Below, one piece after another: positions 22,262 through 31,489 of a stretch of DNA of 64,000 bases. The notes under the pieces are model-generated. The model did no database searches and was not told the origin of the DNA. It saw nothing but the letters and a program-made list of their open reading frames with translations. Every line of letters starts with the position of its first letter. Positions within the stretch are counted from its first letter, which is position 1. The stretch comes from Acanthosepion pharaonis. Its lineage: Eukaryota > Mollusca > Cephalopoda > Sepiida > Sepiidae. Both the position numbers and the translations under genes were made by a program. Location of the stretch: positions 253,501 to 317,500 of the forward strand of contig CAHIKZ030005579.1 in assembly GCA_903632075.3 (NCBI GenBank). The letters run 5' to 3'.

Positions 22262-22440
22262 TGCTACTGGTAAGGAATACATTATTTACATTATTCGGAC
22301 TATTGTCCTCATCTTTGTCTCCATATTTATTACAAGGTTTCGGCTGTTGTACGCTCCGGCCTTCTTCAAGTGGTTGGAATGTCGAACTGAACCCTTTATT
22401 TCGCTCACTGGGGTAGACTGTTCTAGTTCCACGTGCCATG
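22262..22440 (-). repeat. PLE-type terminus
   Basis: Read minus: cttgaagaaggccggagcgt...cagccgaaaccttgtaat, then atatggagacaaagatgagg and agtccgaataatgt. Nearly the same sequence forms the palindrome at 39335-39515. Confidence 0.65.
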
Positions 22441-22639
22441 TTTAATGGATGTCAGTTATCTCCTGTTAATTTCCCTCTGAAAGTTCTCCACTGCCTTAAC
22501 CGTGAAACTCACACTCTTTGGGTCCTGTCACTGGATCTAACCAACGCCTTTATCCACTGTGCCATGTGTACTTGAGGATAGACGGATACTGGTATGGAAT
22601 AGTCTAGTCAGCCACCTAACCTATCAGCAACAACTAAAA
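22441..22639. other. Nothing recognised
   Basis: Mixed sequence without recognised domain. Confidence 0.3.
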
Positions 22640-23990
22640 AATCGACTACAAAATCTAAAGTTCTTCAAATAGAAAATAGAACAAATGAGTCAGGATCAGA
22701 TGATTTCAAGGTACCTTTTTAGAAGAATGCAAGAAAGCAATCCTTGATGTTGTCTGCATGCAAGATGTCTGTCTATTTGTTGATGACGCCATTGCACGCT
22801 TAAGATGCAATTTATTTTTGATTGACTACAAGGAGAAAAGATAAGACAGAGTTAGAATATCAATACACAAATCATCAGATATTGCAACAGACAATTTCGT
22901 ACACAGCCAGAAAGACTAATGGCTGCCGACATTGTTGTCCGCGGCTGTAAGATCCGAGTGATATTAACTTATACCCCAACAGAAAAAAGCGCTGTCTCGG
23001 AAAAATAGAAATTCCACACAAGATTGAATAAAATTGTATATTAAAAAACAAACAAACAGGAAACTGTACGAGTGTACATTAGTGGGTATTTTAATGCCAA
23101 CTCAAGCATTTTAAACGCCACTTCTTATTTCAAACGGAAGCCACAAACAACAATGGAAAATTCTTGCTAAAGTTTTGTTACTCAGAAAGATGCTTCATCC
23201 TTAACAGATGGTTTGATCATCCCATAAAACAGCGCATCACATGGCATAGCCCTGATAATGTAACAAAAATATTATTGACTTCAGCATCTCAAATTCTTGG
23301 ATTAGACAGTTTGTGACAGATGTTAGCGTATCCAACTCCTACTTTGAATCATATCACAAACGATTTGTGACTACGCTGACAACATCAGCAAACAAAATCG
23401 CTCGCTTTCGCCCACATAAACCAAACAAAACGCTGAGGTATAATATCCAAGCCCTTAAAAATGAAAGGGTAAATTCAGAATTTACTAATAAAGTAGATTC
23501 CAAATTGATGTTAGTAAATTTTGATCAAAACATAGAGGAATAACATGTTACCACATCTTCATTAGCTGAAGCCTGTGAGATCCAAGAAGACCTAACATAC
23601 ACTGGATCAGATACATGAGGCGACGATCCTGAGATGAAAAACTTGATACAAGAATGAAACAAACAGAAGGAAAAATGGAAGGAAAAATACCAAACAAGAA
23701 AAAAAAAACTAGTTAATTCTTTGAGAAACCAGAATCTCTGGAAAATTGGAATTTAAATTAATGACGCCAGGCAGCATAAACAGTGTGTTAAAATGCAGGA
23801 AAAGCTAAAAATAATACCATACAATCAAAACCTCTACGAATTAAATGTCCTTGTCTAAAAAAAAAAATTACTTTCAATCACATTTGAACGCTGAACACAC
23901 TATACTTAAGACTAAACACAGAAATAAAACATATAGCAATATTCATCTAATGATTACAAAGTCCGTCTCCAAATATAAACAATAATGAAT
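22640..23990 (+). pseudogene. RTE-like LINE, endonuclease and linker (dead)
   Basis: Frame fragments match the endonuclease of an RTE-type LINE: QDVCLFVDDAI-like text near 22765, LIPQQKKA near 22975, HKTAHHMA / ITWHSPDNVT near 23230-23260, then SNSWIRQFVTDVSVSNSYFE near 23295 (family: NWIRQYVTD and FNSYDFDSDHR), followed by NKIARFRPHKPNKTLRYNIQ (23393-) and an Asn/Lys-rich linker. The SDH-like histidine region is altered (YESYHKRF). Stops throughout. The RT would follow but is separated by a SINE and a (TA)n tract. Confidence 0.7.
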
Positions 23991-24014
23991 AAATTCAGTT
24001 AGTTATATGCGATG

Positions 24015-24197
24015 CGTAGGCGATCATGCATCTTTCGATACATGACTGACGAGGCAGATTTTTTTTCCCTCAGTAGGTTGCCATCCAAGGCTATAGAACC
24101 CGGTCTGCTATTTACCCATAAGAAGAGTATTATTATACCAAGGGTATTAGCACGTAAGTGAATGTAACGGATTCTACTGGAATTCGAACTCGGCTCG
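24015..24197 (-). mobile_element. tRNA-derived SINE, short-tail subfamily
   Basis: Minus-strand copy. Tail palindrome gcatctttcgatacatg at 24028, body taacccat/cacttacgtg, and B box (read minus gttcgaattcc) at about 24179-24189. The head abuts (TA)n at 24198. Confidence 0.7.

Positions 24198-24260
<63 letters not shown>
24198..24260. repeat. (TA)n microsatellite
   Basis: 63-bp TA tract with one TTT interruption, at the head of the SINE. Confidence 0.95.
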
Positions 24261-24262
<2 letters not shown>

Positions 24263-24425
24263 ATGGACTATGGTTGGCAGTTCAAAGGTGAACCACCCCC
24301 TTCGAAGGGGAAAGGAGAACTGTTACTGGACTGTAGCAAGCAGTTGGAAGACAACGATTCTGCTTTCTCTCCTGAGGCCAATATACTGATGGTGATGATG
24401 ATGATGATGATGATGATGGGCGGGG
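24261..24425 (+). other. Unidentified segment ending in (ATG)n
   Basis: Plus frame reads FKGEPPPSKGKGELLLDC, KQLEDNDSAFSPEANILMV, then a (GAT)n/(ATG)n triplet tract at 24392-24418. I do not recognise the family; the peptide frame is open but short. Confidence 0.4.
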
Positions 24426-24429
24426 GGGT

Positions 24430-24860
24430 CTATGCTGATGACATAGGTATTCACAGTTGGGATAAGAATGGTCATGAACAAAAAAATCAATATTCTCTTC
24501 TAAGCATTCCAAGAAACAAGAAACAAGATAAACCATTCCATAACAGAACATATGATCTAGAATTGGAATGGAAACACTGATGGCATATATCCTGAATTAA
24601 TCATAAAAATTCAGTATTTGGAATTAATAAATATTAAAGATTTCGGCGTATGAATCAGTTTTAACAAATTTAGTATGGGAGATAAGCAAATTGGACACTG
24701 AATTAGTTGTACTAGTGTTAGTTTTACCCAATGCCACGAGATGTTGCAAAGCAAAAATATTAATGTTCTTAAATTGTTTCTTCAGATTGAAGCTTTCATA
24801 CGGATGTCATGCATAGCATCAAACTCTTTCAAAAACATCTAAACTGTTGTAGACAACAGC
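24430..24860 (+). pseudogene. LINE RT, YADD box region (dead)
   Basis: YADDIGIHSWDKNGHEQ at about 24434 is an RT motif C with its two aspartates. It is followed by DLELEW, then GIYPELIIKIQYLELINIK, a region that matches 34640-34720, and LKLSYGCHAW near 24788. Probably a second LINE of RTE-like type; many frameshifts. Confidence 0.65.
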
Positions 24861-25050
24861 TTTTCTCAGATCAATTAGCTTCCTTACTGCTCCTTTTTTG
24901 CCTTAAAATTTTCCCTTTGCCTCACATGTTCGATCCATAGTATCCTCCGCATCCGTCGATGAAACTACATCTGTCCTTTCATATCCCTTCTTCATCTGTG
25001 TTAAAATAATCCAACATTCACTGTCATATAGATTACATAGTATATAATGA
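24840..25050 (-). pseudogene. RTE-like LINE, C-terminal fragment
   Basis: Minus-strand pieces YDSECWIILTQMKKG, MRRILWIEHVRQRE match the C-terminal domain of RTE-type LINEs (family text SECWTI...RRMLRISWTEHV). Opposite orientation to the RT fragment it overlaps. Confidence 0.55.
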
Positions 25051-25089
25051 GTTCAACACTCTTTTCTTTGCTAACGATGTTTTCCTAAT

Positions 25090-25240
25090 AGGATTCAAGA
25101 TGAACCTTTCCAAAAAAAGAATCTATAATCTGGAATTGGAATGAAAAGAAGTGACGCCATATATATTGAATCCACCATAAAAATTCAGGATTTGAAATTA
25201 GTAAATACTGTTTAGTATTTACTAATACCAAATCCTGAAA
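25090..25240 (+). pseudogene. LINE fragment ending in a 25-bp-arm palindrome
   Basis: Repeats the block seen at 24550-24640 (tggaattggaatg..., aaaattcaggatttgaaatt). At 25187-25240 the sequence folds back on itself: ttcaggatttg...ttagtaaatac, short loop, tagtatttactaa...caaatcctga. Confidence 0.5.
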
Positions 25241-25249
25241 AACTGCTCT

Positions 25250-25545
25250 CATTTAACCTTCAGAGAGAGACTTTTCTCCCTGCCATCATCATGGATGACG
25301 CTAGACTCCCGGAAAGCAAAACATTGCGCCTTCTTCGTCTCATGCTTTCAACTACATGGAATCAACAGCTGTATCTACTGCAAGGAAATTTGGGTCACTA
25401 TGTCGAGTCATAAAATATTTTTCGTCGGCGTTCATCTTGCACATTTACAAATCTACCATTCGCCCATGGATTGAATACTGCAGCCATATCTGGTCTGGTG
25501 CTCCTGCTATTCAAATAACTCAGTGTATAGATCAGTTATAACCAA
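25250..25545 (+). pseudogene. Jockey/CR1-like LINE RT, thumb fragment
   Basis: Frame 1: LPAIIMDDARLPESKTLRLL; frame 2 from 25356: STARKFGSLCRVIKYFSS, then FILHIYKSTIRPWIEYCSHI and WSGAPAIQ. This is the conserved block after the RT core, with a frameshift near 25350. Confidence 0.75.
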
Positions 25546-25671
25546 CTTAGTATAGTAGATAGGGAAAATGAACATAGAATAAGCTACACTAGGGATAGTT
25601 TTGCATAATACCACACATTGCTGTGCCTAGGGAAAGCTAGTCTGAACGAACCAGTTCCTCTTCAGGATGTT

Positions 25672-25832
25672 TGAATTCAGAGTTTTCCTTCTAGAGTGGT
25701 TATCACTTCAAGCCCTGAAGGGTCGAACCCTCTGTTCGGGTATTCGTGCGAAAGTGAACGCAACGAACTCGGCTGGAATTCGAACTCAATTCGCCGATTT
25801 CTCGCAATGAGCCGCTAGCTGTTGCACTAGAA
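25672..25832 (-). mobile_element. tRNA-derived SINE, diverged
   Basis: Minus-strand copy with a B box (gttcgaattcc, at about 25775-25785), body cactttcgcacg and a tail matching the long-tail subfamily (read minus: ctagaaggaaaactctgaat). Confidence 0.6.
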
Positions 25833-26562
25833 CATCTCTACGAGTGTCGTTAGTATCATGTAAAACTGCTACCTGCCACGTGGTCGGGTCATCGGCCATT
25901 AAACCGATTCTCCCACTTGGCATTTCTGGTGAGCAGGGTGGCTAGACACACAGTATGATTAAAATCAAGATTTGTCAAAAGGTGGGGGAACCGTCTTGTA
26001 GCATCAACGGCCGTCTAGGCAAGTGTCAGCAACATAGCTATGTATGCAGTCGGAGCGGCGATGACACGTCATCGTTGACCTAGACTAAAGTCAACGATCA
26101 AGGCAGAAGGTGCTACCCTCATCACCACCAATGGAATCAACGGTCATGTGTCCATGAACCATGCCATTTCCACAGAGCCGAATCACTCTAATTTCTCCTG
26201 TGTAAGAAGGAAGTTCCTCTAAGGCAGTTTTGTTTTGTCAAGAACCTGCACTCTGTTGAACAGACTCCCACGTGAGTACTTCCCTTAAACCTTCAATGTT
26301 GACTTCATCTAGTCAAGAGTTAATCCTTCCTTCATATCCTAATAATCTTCGCCTTCTATCACTTTCTCTCCCATTTATATCGCATACTCCCCCCATTATT
26401 ACTATTTCAACTGTAAACTTCCACCTTGAGTGACTCTCGAGCCTTGTATTGGTGAAATTCAATAAAATAAATTCGAAATATCGAGATTTGTTAATTATTA
26501 AAATAAATTCTAAATAAAAAAAAAGCAATCGTATTATTTTCCCACACTAATGGTGTCCAGGA
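25833..26562. other. Higher-GC repeat-like sequence, unidentified
   Basis: 25860-26200 is GC-richer than its surroundings (ccacgtggtcgggtcatcgg, ggcaagtgtcagcaac, gtcaacgatcaaggcag) and may be part of an LTR or DNA transposon, but no domain or terminal repeat was found. Confidence 0.3.
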
Positions 26563-26936
26563 GATGGCTGGTTGGTTGGTTTTGTTTGGTGGCATATTAA
26601 CACCTCTATGGGTTATTTAATGCCGAAATCTAAATATTTTTGTACGCAATTTTTATTTTGGAGATAATAATAGCCTTACTATTTAACCCATAGCTGAGTA
26701 AAGAAGAGAGAAGAGTTAGATTCGTACCTTTCCCAGTAAGTGAATTTAACTGAAATTGGAACTCGGCTCTCCGTTAACAATTCCGAGCCATTATCCATTA
26801 CACCACCCGCACATCCAAGCTTACAGCACTTAGTATTCCCAACGGGTCACCCATCTAGGTACTGGCCAGGCACGACGTTTCTTAACTTCGGTGATCGTAG
26901 ATTAAACGGTGTTTCAGCGTGATATGTCCGTAAGCC
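26563..26936 (-). mobile_element. Chimeric 5S rRNA-tRNA SINE
   Basis: On the minus strand, in order: a full-length 5S rRNA-like block (26936-26819), a 15-bp joint, the same tRNA-like SINE head as elsewhere in the window (gtgtaatggataatggctcg, gagccgagttcc), a body, and a tail ggcattaaataacccatag, gttaatatgcc, ending (aaac)/(aacc)n at 26563. The tail matches that of the two-minisatellite elements. Chimeric 5S-tRNA SINEs are known in vertebrates (AmnSINE type); I infer an independent or related fusion here. No clear target-site duplication seen. Confidence 0.65.
26819..26936 (-). pseudogene. 5S rRNA-like sequence
   Basis: 118 nt, the length of a 5S rRNA. Minus strand reads ttacggacatatcacgctga, then gatcaccgaagttaagaaac, ggccagtacctagatgggtg and gggaatactaagtgctgtaa: the 5S order with internal promoter boxes recognisable. 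Several substitutions in conserved positions (ccgtttaatctac) argue for a pseudogene or SINE module, not an active rRNA gene. Confidence 0.85.
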
Positions 26937-27214
26937 CTTCATCTGGGGAGGTAATAGGGTCCACCAGATCTACTTTGACTAAGACACGCGAAGCATGGAT
27001 GAATATTTCTTCCGCTTTCAACCCAGATATGTGAAGGGCACTGGCCGGGATCTCAGCTGCTCAGCGTCCCTTCGACCACACCCGTTCATGGGTGTGGTCG
27101 AATGATTTGCTACTCGGTTTAGTGTTTCTCTTCTAAAGAGTTTTATTTAACCTCTTCCCTGCCAATTAGTTTGGGGAAAACATTTCATTTTCAGACGAAT
27201 CTTTTTAGTTTGCT
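26937..27214. other. Unidentified
   Basis: Contains an inverted pair cgaccacaccc / gggtgtggtcg (27074-27101). No family recognised. Confidence 0.35.
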
Positions 27215-27526
27215 TTTATAGTAACTAAGAAACTGAGGGACATTGAAGTACCCTATCGGTGACTAACACCTCTACCACACGTATCATCGGCTAAGAAATG
27301 AGAAACCTTGAAGTAACCCGATCGGTAACTAACACCTCTACTACACGTATGATCGGCTAAGAAACTGAGGTACCTTGAAGTACCCGATCGGTGAATAACG
27401 CCTGTAACATACGTATGATCAGCTAAGAAACTAAGGTACCTTTAAGTACCCTATCGGTGACGAACACCTCTACCATACGTATGATCAGCTAAGAAACTGA
27501 GGCACCTTGAAGTACTCGATCGGTGA
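27215..27526. repeat. 66-bp satellite, left part
   Basis: Nearly five units of about 66 bp: aagaaactgaggtaccttga, agtacccgatcggtgactaa, cacctctaccacacgtatga, tcggct. Continues at 28291-28500 after an insertion. Confidence 0.9.
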
Positions 27527-28290
27527 TTTGTTTGTTTGTTTGGGTTTTATGGCATATCAACCACTGTGGGTCATTTAATGCCAAATCCAGTTTATATATA
27601 TATGCCAAATATATGAATTTTAAATGCCTATTTTGTATGGAACATTTTTAGCAAGCTAGAGCTTATTTGCTTGCAAACTACAAAATAATCCTAGGTATTT
27701 TTTGTTTAAGTCAAGACTTTTCCATTTGATTGTTGATTGTTGATTGTTTTGTTTAACGGCATCTCAACCGAAAATGATTTTGAATGACTTTAAAAGTCAA
27801 AAACGTATAGCTGGCAACATTATGGCTTCAAAAATGTACAGCTGACAACATTATGGTTTCAAAAACGTACAGCTGGCAACATTATGGTTTCAAAAACGAA
27901 TAGCTGGCAACATTATTTTTTACAAAAAAAACTTATAGCTGGCAACATTATTGTTTAAAAAACTTATAGCTAGCAACATTATTGTTTCAAAAACGTACAG
28001 CTGGCAACATTATTGTTTCAAAAACGCATAGCTGGCAACATTATTGTTCCAAAAACGGATAGCTGGCAACATTATTTTCCCGAAAACATTATCTGAGGCC
28101 TTGCTGTTGGATGTAGTTTATCGCCATACACAGGACGCGGATGTAGTTTATCGCCATACCCAGGACGCGGATGTAGTTTATCGCCATACACAGGACGCGG
28201 ATGTAGTTTATCGCCATACCCAGGACGCTGATGTAGTTTATCGTCATACCCAGGACGCGGATGTAGTTTATCGTCATACCCAGGACGTCC
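27527..28290 (-). mobile_element. Two-minisatellite element, copy 3, inserted in a satellite
   Basis: Minus orientation. From its 5' end: minisatellite A, exactly six 30-bp units (28109-28288); gaggccttgctg joint; minisatellite B, nine units of 31 bp spaced by agctggcaac (27797-28080); a tail-like block at 27722-27790 (tttaacggcatctcaacc); then a second, better-preserved tail ggcattaaatgacccacag, ggttgatatgcc and (caaa)n at 27527. It splits the 66-bp satellite and is bracketed by cgatcggtga (27517-27526) and cgataggtga (28291-28300), a 10-bp target-site duplication. The two tails suggest either a nested insertion or a longer 3' region. Open frames across array A (10 residues per unit) are by-products. 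Confidence 0.8.
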
Positions 28291-28500
28291 CGATAGGTGA
28301 CTAACACCTCTACCACACATATGATCAGCTAAGAAACTGGGGCACACTGAAGTACCCGATCGGTGACTAACACCTCTACCACACGTAGGATCGGCTAAGA
28401 AACTAAGGTACCTTGAAGTACCCGATCAGTAACACCTCTACCACACGTATGATCGGCTAAGAAACAGAGACACCTTGAAGTGTTCGAGTGGTGAATAACA
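28291..28500. repeat. 66-bp satellite, right part
   Basis: Three further units continuing the phase of 27215-27526, slightly more diverged. Confidence 0.85.
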
Positions 28501-29479
28501 CATCTACCAGACGTCTGAGTTGACAGCTGAACTCGTTTCAAGCTCAGAAGGGCATAAAATGAATCAAGACCGATGTATAAACATGTCTGTAGGTGTTTGT
28601 TTGTTTTTTGTTTTTTTATTTTGTTAATGTTATGATTTCGACATGTTTATTCATCCGTGTCTACGAAAAAACACTTTCGATAAAAACGTATATAAACGTC
28701 TATGCCGAGGAAGGGGTCAATATCACGATAACACGACTTGAAAGCTATATTAACTGAGCTTTTTTTTTTTTTTTTTCTTCTTTTATATATAACAATCCAT
28801 TCCGTGCGAATAACATCTTTACGACGTATAATAAATTTTCTCCGTCGGCAATTATCTTTGTTTATCCTATATTATATAATATTATATATTATATTGGCTA
28901 GCCAGTCTCTCCGACAGGTTGGTCATTTCAGCAAAGTTAACAGCGAAGATACCAACCGTTAGTTGAGTCGATCGATACACAATGAAGCAAGTAGCCAAGC
29001 CAGGGTCCGCTAGTTGTACTGTTCACTGCTACAACCACTAATCAGAAAAACCAACGAAGATAGAGGAAGTATCTATATATCGTAGACGAGGTTAACGAAA
29101 TTTTGTATTTATTGGTTTTTCAGACCAGTTCTCCACCTTCGTCATCGATCTGATTGGTTTGCCTGTGGCAAAAGTGTAAAAAGATATAGCTAACATTAAT
29201 ACAGGTACATAAATATAATAGACTGGGAATCTTCAAAGTGTCTATATTGATCTGGGATGAGAATGCAAATTCCGATACGCCATATCGATGTAGTGTAGTG
29301 TATAGAAGCCTACTTACTGTTGGAGATGCAGTAATATCCAATGTTCACGATCCCCTACTCAGTGCCCCCACCCTGCCACACTGGCAGGCGAGGTGAATAG
29401 TAATGGTAAATTCTGCTGAGGAAGCATCTATTTATGTTTATACACAGATTATGGATGTAAGCATAAATACATATATTGG
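28501..29479. other. Nothing recognised
   Basis: Contains a T-run at 28760-28776 and an AT-rich palindromic patch near 28868-28895 (tattatataatattatatatt). No coding or repeat family recognised. Confidence 0.35.
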
Positions 29480-30470
29480 ATTAGGTTGGCACAAGGTTAC
29501 TAAAATATAGTTATTTCGCAGACTTTCCTTAGAGCACTTTTATAAGAAGGGAGTTTAGCCTGGCACAAGGCTACTATATAAAGAGAGTTATAATACAGGT
29601 TTTCCTTAGTACACGCGCATAAGACAGTTTAGCCTGACACAAGGCCACTATATAGAGAGTTATTTTGAAAGCTTTACGTAGTACACTTATATAAGAAAAA
29701 GCGTTCACCCTGGCACAAGGCGACCATATAAAGAGTTATCATGTAGGTTTTCCTTAGTGCACTCGCATGATAGTTTAGCCTGACACAAGGCCACCATATA
29801 TAAAGTTATTTTGTAAGCTTTAATTAGTACACTTGTATAAGAAAAAGAGGGTTCAGCCTGGCACAAGGACACTTGCATAGAGAGTTATTATGTAGGACTT
29901 CCTTTTAGTTTAGCCTGGCACAAGGCCACTATATATAAAGTTATTTTGTAAGCTTTACGTAGTACACTTGTATAAGAAAAAGAGAGTTCAGCCTGGAACA
30001 AGGGCACTTGTATAGAGAGTTATGTAGGATTTCCTTAGTAAAATCACATAAAAGAATTTAGCCTGGCACAAGGCCTTTATATAGAAAGTTATTTTGTAAG
30101 CTTTACGTAGTACACTTGTATAAGAAAAAAGAGAAAGGTATTTAGTCTAGCACAAGGCCACTATATCTAGGGTTATTGTTACTTTAGTACGATTTGTATA
30201 AGAAAAAAGAAAGATGAACTTAGTCTGGCACAAGGTCTCTACATATAGGCTGACCGTAATACATACATATTAGAAAAAAGAGAAAGAAATAATGTCACTA
30301 TGTTTACTAGGATTACTCTAGTACCTTTTTATTATCAAAACGATGAATGGGTTTAGACTGGCACAAGGCCACTATATAGAGAGTTATTTACCTTAAAAGC
30401 TTTTATAAGTAAAAGTGAAATAAATACAGTTTGGTACAAGGTCACTATTTAGTAGGATTACCTATATATT
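29480..30470. repeat. ~74-bp minisatellite
   Basis: The marker ctggcacaaggccac recurs at about 29487, 29561, 29633, 29711, 29780, 29860, 29915, 29990, 30062, 30148, 30223, 30358 and 30432; spacing is mostly 69-80 bp. Units also share tatatagagagttatt, gtaagctttacgtagtacac and ttgtataagaaaaa. Divergence is high and unit length drifts, so an old array. Confidence 0.9.
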
Positions 30471-30761
30471 TAATAATTTACTCTGTTAGTGACTCCTAGC
30501 TTTGGTAGTTTCAAACTAATTTTAAGCTCAATCAGAATGGGTCATCCCGTCAGGCAGTACCATCCCTTCGGGAGTGGTCTTAGATCATTAACCAGCACCT
30601 GAGAGGTCCCCAAAAGGGGAAGTGCTGAAGGGTCTTGAGCTATTTTCCCATGGTTTTGTCGTTAAACTCACTTTAAATTGACCTTGTGCCACATTCGGTC
30701 TGGAGGTTGGCCCACTGGAAATTTCACTTAGTGTCATTGTATAACAAGAACTTTTTAAAAT
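30471..30761. other. Unidentified, contains gtgccac motif
   Basis: Includes cttgtgccacattcggtctg near 30683, a motif also near 35053 and 35282. No element boundaries found. Confidence 0.3.
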
Positions 30762-30920
30762 CTCTCTCTCCCCCTCTCTCTACGCCTCTTTCCTCACCTC
30801 TCTCTCTCCCTTCTCTCTCTCCTCACTCTCCTCTCCCTCTCACCTCTTTCCCTGTCTCTCTACCCCCTCTCTCTTTACTTTGTTTTTTACTCTCTTTTTT
30901 TTCTCTTGGTCTCCATTTCC
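30762..30920 (+). repeat. Polypyrimidine (CT-rich) tract
   Basis: About 150 bp almost entirely C and T on the plus strand. Such strand-asymmetric tracts can form triplex structures; here that is only a possibility. The open frame over it is low-complexity Ser/Pro/Leu. Confidence 0.9.
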
Positions 30921-31084
30921 GCATTCTCCTTTTTGCTTTGCTTCGGAATGAATTCATTATTTTTTCCTTTCTTTTTCATTTGTTCAAATATGTCGACGCG
31001 ATCGCTCTACCCTTTCTATTTGCTCTTACCGTCTTCTTTCTCTCCATCTTCCAATCAATAAAGATATTTTAGAAGGCCTGATAT

Positions 31085-31275
31085 GTGCACGTAAGTGCGT
31101 CAGTAACAGCATCCCCTAATGAGGAAAGATAACAAGTATCTTTTTTTTCAACATAATCTCCTTCCTTGTTAATGCACTTATCACAATCCATCTCCATTAA
31201 ACATCTAACTTGAACATCATCCAATGAAAATTTCAATTCAAAATTAGAACTACTTAAATAGACTGGTCCACTCAT
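31085..31275 (-). pseudogene. mariner-type transposase, C-terminal remnant
   Basis: Minus frame reads SSNFELKFSLDDVQVRC, then DCDKCINKEGDYVEKK. The block (W/C)DKCI...GDYVEK is characteristic of the C-terminus of mariner-like transposases. No catalytic residues remain in this fragment. Confidence 0.65.
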
Positions 31276-31489
31276 AAAAAATTAAGGGAAAATTGGAGGA
31301 TGATAATCTTTACACTTTAGCATTCTTTAAACATTTCTTAGGCCACGACAGTTCTTACAATCGAAAAATATTGGTTTTATATCGATTTAGGCGGGGGATA
31401 TTTTTATAATATTGAGATAGTATGAAATCGATCCCCAACAGGTGAGATAATAAGATAAAAAGTATTAAATAATGATAATAATAATAATT
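31276..31489. other. AT-rich, nothing recognised
   Basis: No recognisable feature. Confidence 0.3.

Noticed and set aside
26819..26936. A working 5S rRNA gene
   Set aside because: Several conserved positions are changed, there is no tandem 5S cluster, no T-run terminator at its end, and it is joined to a SINE head.
28109..28288. CRISPR-like or coding array of six 30-bp units
   Set aside because: No spacers; it is minisatellite A of the two-minisatellite element, and the same units occur in other copies without an open frame.
30686..31072. A 128-residue Ser/Pro/Leu-rich protein
   Set aside because: Most of it is translation of a CT-rich tract; no domain or conserved start.
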